Shown: one piece after another, positions 37,208 through 46,500 of the stretch
How the letters are laid out: each line of letters opens with the position of its first letter
Numbering within the stretch: position 1 is the stretch's first letter
Assembly (NCBI RefSeq): GCF_026001925.1
Contig: NZ_AP021869.1
Coordinates: 868,001 to 932,000, forward strand
Direction: 5' to 3'
DNA length: 64,000 bases
Origin: Vibrio gangliei
Lineage (GTDB): Bacteria; Pseudomonadota; Gammaproteobacteria; Enterobacterales; Vibrionaceae
Made by a program: the position numbers and the translations under genes
The notes under the pieces: model-generated
Databases searched by the model: none
Told to the model about the DNA's origin: nothing
The model's input: only the letters and a program-made list of their open reading frames with translations

Positions 37208-39214
37208 CTATTGTGGGCATTTTGACAGCATGATTTTCTCAGGGCTACCGGAGTCTGAAAACTGCAAGCTCCACACATATTTACCCGATTCTGGGATCAA
37301 AGCTGCTGTGTCTTTACCGTAACCACCATATTTTAATTGGCCCACTTTTCCAGCACTGACTTCTAAGCTAGCTGAGGTAAATTGAGGTTTCCAATCCTGA
37401 CTGGCGTATTGCATACGGTAACTGCCAGCTTGTTCATCGACTACTGCTTGATAAACCCCTTGTCCTTTATAGCTAAACTGGCGGCTTGCTACATGCTTCC
37501 ATCCAGAATCGGTAAAATCACCTACCACGTACAAAGGTTTGTCGATAGGGCCTCTTTCCTCTAGAGTTGGGTTATCGCATTGCGCCATAAAGCCATCGCC
37601 AGATAAGCTCACTTGCGCTTTATTTACCACTAAGGTTGTTGGTGTCTTAATAGATAAAAATTTGGCTTCAAAAGGCGCTAAGGTGAACTGATATTGCCCT
37701 TGATTAGGCATAATATCTGCTCCTGTTAGCATATCGACTAAAGCACCGGATGAGCCTACTTGTTGCGTGTTTAACGATAAGGTTTGTGGTTTATCCGAAG
37801 TACTCACCATAAAGAGCATGTTGTTACCTTGGTAACTTTTATGGTCAATGTACACAAATTGATTGGCTAGCACCGAAACCCTTTCACCTTGTGATAACAC
37901 AGGATTGGCGGCACGTAACGCCATCAATTGACTAACATGTTGCTTGAGGCTGGTTTGCTGTTGGGTTAAGTCGGAGGTTACCCCGTCAATTTTCGCGCTA
38001 GAGCGTGCTACGTGGTCATCACACCAACCTTGAGACGCGCAGATATCATTAGGAACTTTGTCGGAGAAGTCTGTCACTTCATCTCCAATTTCATCGCCGT
38101 AATATAAGGTAATTGGGCCGGTATAAGCCGTCATAAAACTGATGGCAGCTAAATGTCGTTGCCAGTAACTTTCATCTTTTGGTTGAGCGAGATAGCCGCG
38201 TTGTAGCAAATCCCCAAACCGCACTAAGTCATGGTTGCCGAGCATCAAGTTTGGTCTTGCATGTTTGGGATAAAGCGATTGTAAATCCATGCCTTGCGCG
38301 AGCCAGTCGCCACCTTTACCGCCAATGCCATTTTCATTAACTGCAAAGGTTTCCACTAAACGGTATCGCATTGGAAAATCAAATGCTGAGCACAGCGCGG
38401 GATCTTGCTCCGAACCATAACCATGTTCGGTGATATAGTTTTGGTTATTCCATATTTCAGCCACCATATATCCTAGCGGATGCACTTTCTCACCCTTATG
38501 GTCAGTGTATTGCACACTTTGCGAGGCTTGTTGTACGGTCTTTTTTAGCTCAATCCAATCTTTAGTGGGCACTTGATAGGCTTGGTCTAATCGCCAGCCA
38601 TCGATTTTTAATTCTTTAATCCAATAGCTCGCTACTTGTTGATAAAACGGCAAACTGGCTGGGTATTCGACAGGGTTGTCTGGGCCTTTGGGCGTTAAGC
38701 CGGTTGGTGAAGGGACAATATTCGACTTATGGTGACCAAACACGCCATCAAAAAATACATATAAACCACGCTTGTGGGCTTCATCAACTAAAGTTTTCGC
38801 TTGTTCCAACGTGCCAAATTTCGGGTCAATTTTAAAATAATCACTGGCAAAGTAGCCGGTAGCATCGAGTTTGTCATCCCAGTGTGATTGGCCTTCAATT
38901 GGGAGAGAAGCAAAAATTGGAGTCAGCCAAATCGCGTTAACGCCTAGGGATTGAATGTAATCGAGAGAGTTAATGATGCCTTGCAAATCACCATTATGGT
39001 GACTGGTGCCATAACCCTCACCGTAGTTTGCTTTACTGTCACCATCAACAAAACTTTCCACCATGATTTGATACAGGCGTAAATCATTGGTTTGTTGAGC
39101 CGATGGATACTGACAGGTATTTGGCATGGGATCAGTACTTGAATAAGCGTGAGCGGAAAAGAAACTCAAGGCTAAGGCACTAGCAAGCATAGAGTGGGTA
39201 GGTTTTCTCATCAT
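37208..39214 (-). CDS. Secreted GH13 alpha-amylase
   Basis: 668 residues. The N terminus is a signal peptide (MRKPTHSMLASALALSFFSAHAYS, cleavage near residue 25), so it is exported. The GH13 barrel follows: NAIWLTPIF (near 95), DGWRLDQAYQ with the nucleophile Asp (near 204), MVAEIWNN with the acid/base Glu (near 250), and LGNHDLVRFGDLL with the third catalytic Asp (near 325). After the barrel and its beta domain (to about 510), residues about 520-668 form an extra all-beta region (PLYVVGDFTDSGWKH, SYRMQYASQDWK) that looks like a carbohydrate-binding or SusE-like module. Likely substrates are starch or glycogen. GAGG precedes the twin ATGs at 39214 and 39211; the second has the better spacing. 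Confidence 0.88.
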   Translation of the reverse strand: MMRKPTHSMLASALALSFFSAHAYSSTDPMPNTCQYPSAQQTNDLRLYQIMVESFVDGDSKANYGEGYGTSHHNGDLQGIINSLDYIQSLGVNAIWLTPIFASLPIEGQSHWDDKLDATGYFASDYFKIDPKFGTLEQAKTLVDEAHKRGLYVFFDGVFGHHKSNIVPSPTGLTPKGPDNPVEYPASLPFYQQVASYWIKELKIDGWRLDQAYQVPTKDWIELKKTVQQASQSVQYTDHKGEKVHPLGYMVAEIWNNQNYITEHGYGSEQDPALCSAFDFPMRYRLVETFAVNENGIGGKGGDWLAQGMDLQSLYPKHARPNLMLGNHDLVRFGDLLQRGYLAQPKDESYWQRHLAAISFMTAYTGPITLYYGDEIGDEVTDFSDKVPNDICASQGWCDDHVARSSAKIDGVTSDLTQQQTSLKQHVSQLMALRAANPVLSQGERVSVLANQFVYIDHKSYQGNNMLFMVSTSDKPQTLSLNTQQVGSSGALVDMLTGADIMPNQGQYQFTLAPFEAKFLSIKTPTTLVVNKAQVSLSGDGFMAQCDNPTLEERGPIDKPLYVVGDFTDSGWKHVASRQFSYKGQGVYQAVVDEQAGSYRMQYASQDWKPQFTSASLEVSAGKVGQLKYGGYGKDTAALIPESGKYVWSLQFSDSGSPEKIMLSKCPQ

Positions 39215-39376
39215 GACCTCTTATTTTTGTCTTTATCAGAAACGGAGAATAGGGTTGGGACATTATTGAACAGCAGTGAAGTCTTGAAACCCTCCTTCAA
39301 TGATTATCTTTAGGCGTAGTTCTGAGGGCTGAGAGATAGCGATCACACTAGGTGCAACAAGGGATGAAAGGTAATA

Positions 39377-39412
39377 AAACCAAGAGTGATATCAATACCA
39401 CTCTTGGTTTTA
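39377..39412. terminator. Terminator after znuB
   Basis: A perfect 13-bp stem, AAAACCAAGAGTG with its complement around a 10-base loop, 18 bases past the znuB stop on the minus strand. The remaining 39215-39376 is the amylase promoter region; no clear motif was seen. Confidence 0.75.
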
Positions 39413-39430
39413 AAGTCAGGTCTTAGGTCG

Positions 39431-40216
39431 CTAACGACGATGTGGTTTGAGTTGGCTTAATAAAAAGAGTGCAGCGGCAGAAATGACCACAGATGGTCCG
39501 GCTGGCGTATCGTAATACCAAGATAAACTTAGGCCCGCAAGCACTGAAACCATACCTAAACAGGAAGCGCCAATTGCCATTTGCTCTGGTGTTTTGGCAA
39601 AGCGTCGCGCGGTTGCTGCGGGAATAATCAGTAAGGAAGTAATGATCAACGCGCCGACAAATTTCATACCCACCGCAATCACCAGACCGACTAAGAGCAT
39701 AAGTACCACCCGCATGAAAGGAACATTGATGCCTTCCACACTGGCCAGTTCTTCATTAATCGAGGTCGACAGTAATGCACGCCAAAAATACATCACCAGC
39801 GCCATTAAAACCAATCCGCCAATGTAGATAAACATCAAATCAGATGGAGAAACCGCCAATAAATCACCAAACAAATAGCTCATTAAATCCACGCGCACAT
39901 TATCTAAAAAGCTGACAGCGACAAGACCGAGCGATAATGAGCTATGAGCTAAAATACCCAGTAAGGTATCGGTAGCGATGACTTTTTGCTCTTGCAATGC
40001 GGCGAGTAAAATGGCGAGCGCTAAACAGCAAATGACGAGTGTGAAATACAAGTTCACATCTAATAGAAAGCCTAACGCCAAACCCAGCAAAGAGGCATGC
40101 GCAAGAGTATCACCAAAGTAGGCCATTTTGCGCCAGACCACCAATGACCCTAATGGGCCAGCAATAATGGCAATACCTAGCCCTGCGAGAATAGAAGGCA
40201 ATAAAATATCTAACAT
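39431..40216 (-). CDS. znuB: ZnuB, zinc ABC transporter permease
   Basis: 261 residues with 7-8 membrane helices of the ABC-3 family. It begins MLDILLPSILAGLGIAIIAGPLGSLVVWRKMAYFGDTLAHASLLG, with the conserved GD-LAH-SLLG segment that contacts the ATPase. VGMKFVGALIITSLLIIPAATARRFAKT is the other family hallmark. It forms the inner-membrane channel of the high-affinity zinc importer ZnuABC. It starts 3 bases after the znuC stop and is co-transcribed with znuC from the Zur-controlled promoter. Confidence 0.96.
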   Translation of the reverse strand: MLDILLPSILAGLGIAIIAGPLGSLVVWRKMAYFGDTLAHASLLGLALGFLLDVNLYFTLVICCLALAILLAALQEQKVIATDTLLGILAHSSLSLGLVAVSFLDNVRVDLMSYLFGDLLAVSPSDLMFIYIGGLVLMALVMYFWRALLSTSINEELASVEGINVPFMRVVLMLLVGLVIAVGMKFVGALIITSLLIIPAATARRFAKTPEQMAIGASCLGMVSVLAGLSLSWYYDTPAGPSVVISAAALFLLSQLKPHRR

Positions 40217-40219
40217 AAA

Positions 40220-41023
40220 TCAGTGTCCACGCTTGTGTTGATGGGTCGCATGATGAGCACAACTGTTGTGACCACAGTTTTCTGCATCGCCTTCAATCGG
40301 TTCACCTGATAAATCATGATGGTGATGATGATCGTGATGGTAAAAGGCGAGGGTATCTTTCGCAGTTTGACCAAACATCGCAATATAACTGGGATGTTGA
40401 GTAATGGCTTCTGGTGCGCCAGAGCAACAAATATGGTGCTGCAAGCAGATCACTTCATCGGTTTGAGCCATGACAAGATGCAAGTCGTGAGAAACCATAA
40501 ATACCGCACAACCAAAGCGCTGACGAAGTGAGTTGATTAGGGTGTATAAATCAATTTGACCTTGTACATCGACACCTTGTGCCGGCTCATCGAGTACCAA
40601 TAAATCTGGACGTTGTAGTAATGCACGTGCTAATAGAACCCGTTGGTTTTCACCACCCGACAATTTATGCATGTCATTTGTATATAAACTTTCTGCCCCA
40701 ACTAAACGTAAGGCTTCCATACGCTCATTGGTGCTATAGCGGCCCGCTAATTTGAGAAAACGGTCAACGGTAAGCGGAAGGCTGTCGTTTAAATGCAGTT
40801 TTTGCGGTACATAGCCGATACGAACTTTTTGGGGTTTATGAATTGAACCTGTGTTGGGTTTCACTAAACCGAGCATCACTTTAACTAGGGTTGATTTACC
40901 CGCGCCATTCGGGCCAATCAGCGTTGTGATTTCGCCTTTGTTTATTGTGAGACTGATATTATCGAGAACCGATTTCTCATTAAAAGAAACAGAAATATTA
41001 TCTAGTCGAATTAATTCAGACAT
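40220..41023 (-). CDS. znuC: ZnuC, zinc ABC transporter ATPase
   Basis: 267 residues from the ATG at 41023; an in-frame TTG at 41029 is an alternative, and neither has a strong ribosome binding site. The ABC motifs are Walker A GPNGAGKST (near residue 36), Q-loop VPQKLH, signature LSGGENQRVLLARALLQ (near 126), Walker B LLVLDEPAQGVD (near 148) and the switch His in VSHDLH. The C-terminal 40 residues are unusually His-rich (YHHDHHHHHD, then CGHNSCAHHATHQHKRGH), suggesting a zinc-binding tail. It powers zinc uptake with ZnuB and ZnuA and diverges from znuA around a Zur box. Confidence 0.95.
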   Translation of the reverse strand: MSELIRLDNISVSFNEKSVLDNISLTINKGEITTLIGPNGAGKSTLVKVMLGLVKPNTGSIHKPQKVRIGYVPQKLHLNDSLPLTVDRFLKLAGRYSTNERMEALRLVGAESLYTNDMHKLSGGENQRVLLARALLQRPDLLVLDEPAQGVDVQGQIDLYTLINSLRQRFGCAVFMVSHDLHLVMAQTDEVICLQHHICCSGAPEAITQHPSYIAMFGQTAKDTLAFYHHDHHHHHDLSGEPIEGDAENCGHNSCAHHATHQHKRGH

Positions 41024-41045
41024 TGCCAACCAACTTGATGATGTG

Positions 41046-41066
41046 TAATGTTATATAGTAACATTA
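41046..41066. promoter_or_regulatory. Zur box between znuC and znuA
   Basis: TAATGTTA, 5 bases (TATAG), TAACATTA: perfect 8-bp arms matching the core of the gammaproteobacterial Zur consensus (ATGTTATA-n-TATAACAT type). It lies 22 bases before znuC and about 185 bases before znuA, so it should directly control znuCB. Control of znuA from here requires a long leader, or another site I do not see. Confidence 0.8.
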
Positions 41067-41250
41067 TTGAAATTGATTACTACTGTTAAAAAGTAATCAT
41101 ATTGCGCCCAATACCACGCTTCTTTACTTAGCTTCTATCTAAAGTATTTAACGTCTAAAGGTAGTTTATCTAATTCTAACTTGAAGCGCGGTGAAGCAGG
41201 CACTTACTTAAGCACTAAGATTTTACGCTACATTGAACTTGGAGAAAAAC

Positions 41251-42171
41251 ATGCCGCGCATTTTATCACATGCAGGGATCGCTATGGCAATGGTATTTAG
41301 TATCATTTCAAATCTGGCTTGGGCACAATCATCGACCCCCATCAAAGTCATGACCTCAATTAAACCGCTGCAACTTATCACGCAAGAATTAACGAAAGGT
41401 GTGACGGATTCAGAAGTCTTACTGGCCAATAACACCTCACCGCATGATTATGCGTTGAAGCCATCCGATGTGCGTAAGTTGAAAGAGGCTGACATTTTTA
41501 TTTGGGTTGGCCCAGGTTTAGAATCGTTTTTAGAAGGTGCGCTTAAAGAGAGTCAAAATGCATTACAACTTGATCAATATGATTCAATTGATAAGTTTGT
41601 TTATGATGAGCACGAAGGTCATGAGCATCATGATGATGGGCATCACCACCATGGCAACTATGATCCACATTTATGGTTAGGTCCTGCTCAGGCACAGCAA
41701 ATGGCAAAAGTTATTGTTGATAAACTGTCTCAAATCGATTCTAAGCACGCGGCACAATATACGGCTAACTACGAGTCTTTTGTTGAGCAACTAAATGCAA
41801 CAACTGAAAAAATCAAGCAGCAACTCGCCCCGGTGAAAGATCATGGTTACTATGTGTTCCATGATGCTTACGAATACTACGAGCAATACTTTGGGTTAAA
41901 GCATTTAGGGGCATTTACCGTGTCACCTGATCGTCGCCCAGGCGCGAAGAGCTTAATTGCTATCCGTACCGCGTTACAGGGAGATCAGGTGTATTGTGTT
42001 TTTTCTGAGCCACAATTTACTCCGGCTGTGATTGATTCAACGACTCGAGGAACGAAAGTTTCGCATGGGGTTTTAGATCCACTGGCGACCGATGTAGCTG
42101 TTCAACCCGGCGCTTACTTCCAGTTTTTGCAGCAACTGGCTGACAATTTTACTCAGTGTTTGACTCGTTAA
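41251..42171 (+). CDS. znuA: ZnuA, periplasmic zinc-binding protein
   Basis: 306 residues from the ATG at 41251, chosen because GGAG lies 6 bases upstream; a TTG at 41233 is too close to that site. The signal peptide ends at about LAWA-QSSTP (residue 25). The cluster A-I zinc-binding protein features are NTSPHDYALKPSD with the first zinc His, a charged His-rich loop (HEGHEHHDDGHHHHGN), YDPHLWLGP with the second His, and VFHDAYEYYEQYFGL with the third. It captures periplasmic Zn2+ and delivers it to ZnuBC. It is followed after 9 bases by the mepM-type gene, as in E. coli. Confidence 0.96.
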   Translation: MPRILSHAGIAMAMVFSIISNLAWAQSSTPIKVMTSIKPLQLITQELTKGVTDSEVLLANNTSPHDYALKPSDVRKLKEADIFIWVGPGLESFLEGALKESQNALQLDQYDSIDKFVYDEHEGHEHHDDGHHHHGNYDPHLWLGPAQAQQMAKVIVDKLSQIDSKHAAQYTANYESFVEQLNATTEKIKQQLAPVKDHGYYVFHDAYEYYEQYFGLKHLGAFTVSPDRRPGAKSLIAIRTALQGDQVYCVFSEPQFTPAVIDSTTRGTKVSHGVLDPLATDVAVQPGAYFQFLQQLADNFTQCLTR

Positions 42172-42180
42172 GGATAATCG

Positions 42181-43446
42181 TTGTCACACCTTTCTCACCC
42201 TTATCATGGTGCTAATTCGAAGCGACCACTCTGGCATTGGGCTGGTGGGGTCGCTTTGTTGCTCTTGATTGTGATGGGATACAGTAGCTATAGAGATCAT
42301 TCATTGCCTACCGTCCATCAAGAGGCGCTATTAGAGCGAAACGATCCTGAGCTCACTCTTAGCGAAGTTATTTACCCAGACATCCCTCCTCAAACGAATA
42401 GCCATCATGTTCAAACTGGTGAAACACTCGCGACTATTTTTAAGCTGTATGGCTTAGACCCCAATGAACTGCTGTTGATGATCAAAACTAACCCCCAAGC
42501 AATTCAGGTTGCTAAAGGGCAAGTGGTGGAATGGACACAGGATGATGACGGGCAGTTATTAGAATTACAGATACATCGTAATGCGCGTTTAAGCAGTGTA
42601 TACGTTCGAAAAGGAAGTGAATTTCTATTTCGCCCATACCTTCAACAAGGTATCACTCAAACGGTGGTTAAATCAGGGGTAGTGACACGTAATTTTTATC
42701 AAAGTGTGATGAATAGTGGTTTGACACCAAGTCAGATTCAAACGATTGCCAATGTATTGTATTGGCAAGTGGATGTGACGCAATCAGGTGTGATTGGTGA
42801 TACCTTTGCCATAGAAGTGGAACAACCGGTGGTTGGTGGACAGCCTTTCGGCCAGGGGAAAGTGGCCGCGATATGGCTACGTCACCAAGGCCAAGATCTG
42901 CAATGGATACGGTTTGCGGAGACAGGATTTTATGATCAGCATGGATTGGGGGCTCAAAAATCTTTAATGCGCCTGCCCGTGACACAATCTTATCCCATAA
43001 GCTCGGATTTTAATCCGCATCGGCTTAATCCTGTGACGCATCAATACGCACCACATTACGGTACCGATATCGCGACGCCTTTGGGGACACCTGTCATTGC
43101 CACTGGCGATGGTGTCGTCATGAAAGCTGGTTTGCACCCCTTAGCTGGGCAATACCTAGTACTACGAAATGGACGTAATTACAGTACACACTTTTTTCAT
43201 CTCAGCCGTATTTTTGTTAAGGCTGGAGAGAAAGTAAAGCAAGGCCAGCGCATTGCTTTAACCGGTAATTCTGGGCGTTCCACAGGGCCACATCTGCATT
43301 ATGAATTGCGTCACAGTGGTCAGCCGATTGATGCAATGCAGGCTCCGTTACCACAACAACTCAAGATTTCTTCAAAGGATCAAATCGTCTTTCAGCATCA
43401 ATTTACTGAACGTATGTCGCAATTAGCGCGTTTTATGCATCCTTAA
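42181..43446 (+). CDS. mepM: MepM-type murein DD-endopeptidase (LysM + M23)
   Basis: 421 residues with a TTG start at 42181 and TAAGGA upstream. An N-terminal membrane anchor (about 20-36, WAGGVALLLLIVMGYSSY) precedes an OapA/LysM-like region (HHVQTGETLATIFKLYGLDP, near 78). The C-terminal M23 domain (about 285-400) has the zinc ligands in HYGTDIATPLGTPV (HxxxD) and HLHYEL (HxH). It cleaves D-Ala-meso-DAP cross-links to allow peptidoglycan growth. E. coli has the same znuA-mepM adjacency on one strand opposite znuCB. It is a zinc enzyme placed directly behind a zinc-uptake gene, so shared control is plausible but not shown. Confidence 0.93.
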   Translation: MSHLSHPYHGANSKRPLWHWAGGVALLLLIVMGYSSYRDHSLPTVHQEALLERNDPELTLSEVIYPDIPPQTNSHHVQTGETLATIFKLYGLDPNELLLMIKTNPQAIQVAKGQVVEWTQDDDGQLLELQIHRNARLSSVYVRKGSEFLFRPYLQQGITQTVVKSGVVTRNFYQSVMNSGLTPSQIQTIANVLYWQVDVTQSGVIGDTFAIEVEQPVVGGQPFGQGKVAAIWLRHQGQDLQWIRFAETGFYDQHGLGAQKSLMRLPVTQSYPISSDFNPHRLNPVTHQYAPHYGTDIATPLGTPVIATGDGVVMKAGLHPLAGQYLVLRNGRNYSTHFFHLSRIFVKAGEKVKQGQRIALTGNSGRSTGPHLHYELRHSGQPIDAMQAPLPQQLKISSKDQIVFQHQFTERMSQLARFMHP

Positions 43447-43556
43447 CCATGCTTAACAGACTGAATGTTTTAAAATTCGACTTAAAATTTGAAGGGACTG
43501 TGCCATAATGAAAAACTGTAGGCTTTTCAAACCTTAATGCAGTTTCTGGCGGTGGC

Positions 43557-46500
43557 ATGGTACGTTTTTTATTATTAATAGTGATGTCTTTTTCGGTGCA
43601 GGCTATTGAATCTGACGCCATTTTTTATTCTTTACCTAGCCAAACTCAAGGCCATTTTTTAACCGTCAAAAAAGTGTTCCCAAACCTCAAAGGGGGCATT
43701 TGGGTTCAAGATATACGTAATCGTATTTATTATTTTGATGGCCAGCATTTTTCTCCTCTACCTAGCCATGCATTTAGCCATGGTATCGAACAAGTTTCAT
43801 TTTCGGATAATCATTTTTGGTTTATCGAAGGCGGTCGCCTCATTCAGGTTGATACTTCCGGAAAAAGTGAAGTTAAGTTTGAAGCGCCAAATGGTGAGGT
43901 GCTGCAAGCACTAGGCCAGTCGCAAGATCTGCTTTGGATGTATGGTGCACATACCTTTTATATCTTTGATCCCAAGACAGGAGAAAGTCATTTGGTTGAT
44001 GTTTCTACTGTGACTCAAAGCGCAGATCCTGCCAACAATGGCATCCAAACGGCCGTTTTCGTGAATAACAAATGGGTGGTGGCTAACCATGAATCTTTGT
44101 TTTATCTCGATACCAATGGTCCTAGGCGCATTTTGCCGCAGCAATTTTCTCATATTCAAGTTTTGAAGTTTGATCCCAGTAATACTCGTTTGCTGGTGGG
44201 CACTCAAAGTGGGTTGTTCAGTATTAATCTTGTCGGCATCACACCAGAGGTGCAATCTATTGTATCTGGGCAAGTACAGTCGGTTTTAATCACTGGGCGA
44301 GATTACTGGGTGGGCACCAAGCAAGGTCTCTATGTTTATCAGAAAAATATTAAGGCTACCCAATATATTGCCGCCAGCTATCAAAATGAGCTCGTGCTTT
44401 CTAATAATAATATTATTGACCTGGCTGAAGACAAAAAAGGCGGCGTTTGGATTGCTACTGCGAAAGGGCTGAATTATTACTCACAAAGTAGTGATATGTT
44501 CAAACGTGTCCGGTTTGGATCGCGTCCTGACCAACTTCCATTTGTGCATATTAATGAAGTTGCCGCGATTGATGATCATTCCGCATGGCTGGCCTCTACC
44601 TCTGGTTTATACCGTGTTACGGTGAATAACGCTTTTGCAGGCAAAAAACAGAAAGTTGAAAAATTATTAGATTTAGATATTTCTCATCTTAGCCAAGTGG
44701 GTGACTCTTTGTGGATCAGCTACAACGACAAATTAATTCGTTTTGATATTGCAACGAACAAATTGTATGTAGTGCGTGAACAAGATAAATGGAGCCCGAA
44801 TACCATTACTCATTTGACCGCAGATTCTCAGGGAAAGGTATGGTTATCAACTCAACAAGGTTTGTACCGTTATTCGCCTCAATCTGAAACTACTGAGAGT
44901 TTTGGCTTAGAATGGATGGTTGACAAATATGGTCCATCAAGTATTACCCGTTTATCGTCAGGTAACCAAGGGCGAGTTTGGATTGGTACCGATCATGGTG
45001 TGTATTTACATCAAGGACAAGAAATTGTGTTTGATGCAAGAAGTGCAAACGATGGTGAAGTGATCTCATTGTCTGAATCAGCTCGTCAACGTTTGTGGGT
45101 CGCCAGCCATTATGGTCTGCGTAATATGGTGGCAAACGACTTATTTCAAATGGAATCTTCCATGCTGACGTCGACGAGTGTGCCTTTGTGTACTATCGGA
45201 TCTCACAGTGGAACGTGGGTGACCACGACTCAAGGCCTTGATTATTATTCTCCTGAGTCAGTCTTAGTTAATCGATTTTCTTCTCCACTAGGCTTAGTGA
45301 CAAACGAATTCTTACCCGATGGCTGCAGCTTATCGCCAAGCGGTAATACTTTGGTGCTGGCGTCTAAACTTGGTTTGTTGTTTTCTTCAACGTCGACACT
45401 AAAAAATTCGCAATTACCAGAAGATGATGTGTTGATTGGTCAGTTACAAATTGATCATGAATTGGTGACGGTCGCGCCTCAAACGCAGCTGCCGATTGAA
45501 GTCGATTACGGTCATTCCATTAGCGTATTATTTGGGGTATTACCTAATTTTGAAATGCCGCAATTGCAATATCGATTGGTTGGAAGTGATAAAGACCATT
45601 GGGTTGATTTTCAGGGCTCTCAACTTACTTTTGAACACCTTGAACCAGGGCAATATAGCTTAGAATTCAAAACTCCGTCTCAAGTTGGTACTCGGACTCA
45701 GGCTGCCCAATATGTATTTAATATCAACAAACCATGGTACATGTTGCCCTGGACAATCGCTTTATTGGTGTTGCTATTGCTCGCTAGCATAATCGCGATG
45801 GTGGTATGGCGTTCAAAGTCTATGTTGCGTACCAATCTTCGTTTACGCCGGGTGATCAATTTAAAAACTCAGCAGTTACGTCATCAAAGCCAGTTGTTAG
45901 TGCGTAGTAATATGCAATTAAGAAAACAAGCTCAAACGAGAAAAACGCTGGTGGGTGATCGTATTTATCAGTCTAAATCCTGGGTGGAGCAAATCTTGCA
46001 ACGTTTAACTCATGCTAACTTAACTCAAGATCAGCAGGTTTTGACCGAATATGCCCAACAGGCGCTTGAACCGTTGGAGCAAGTGCTCGCATTGTATCGA
46101 CATAAAAATAAATGCAGTGCGATCCTCGATGGGCAAGTGGTGTCATTAGTCCTTAAAGCGGTGGTAAATGGTTGGCAGCAAGAGGCTGACAAATCTGGCA
46201 TAACTTTATTGGCAGAAGATAATACTCAAGGTTGTGTGATAAAGGTGAAGCAGTTCAACCTTGACCAGATCTTAAATACGTTAATGGCAAGTGCATTGAT
46301 TCGTTCAAACAGTAATCAAATTATCTATGTATCGGCTCGTTTAGCAGACAAAAAATTGCGTATTACGATTGAAGACACCGGCGATGGGGTGTCGGATGAA
46401 GAGGTCTCTGCATTCGAAAAACTTGAGTTCGGAGATGTCGATGACCAATTCGCACAATCTTTTTCCGATACCTCATTGTGTGCGATTGCGTATATGGCGT

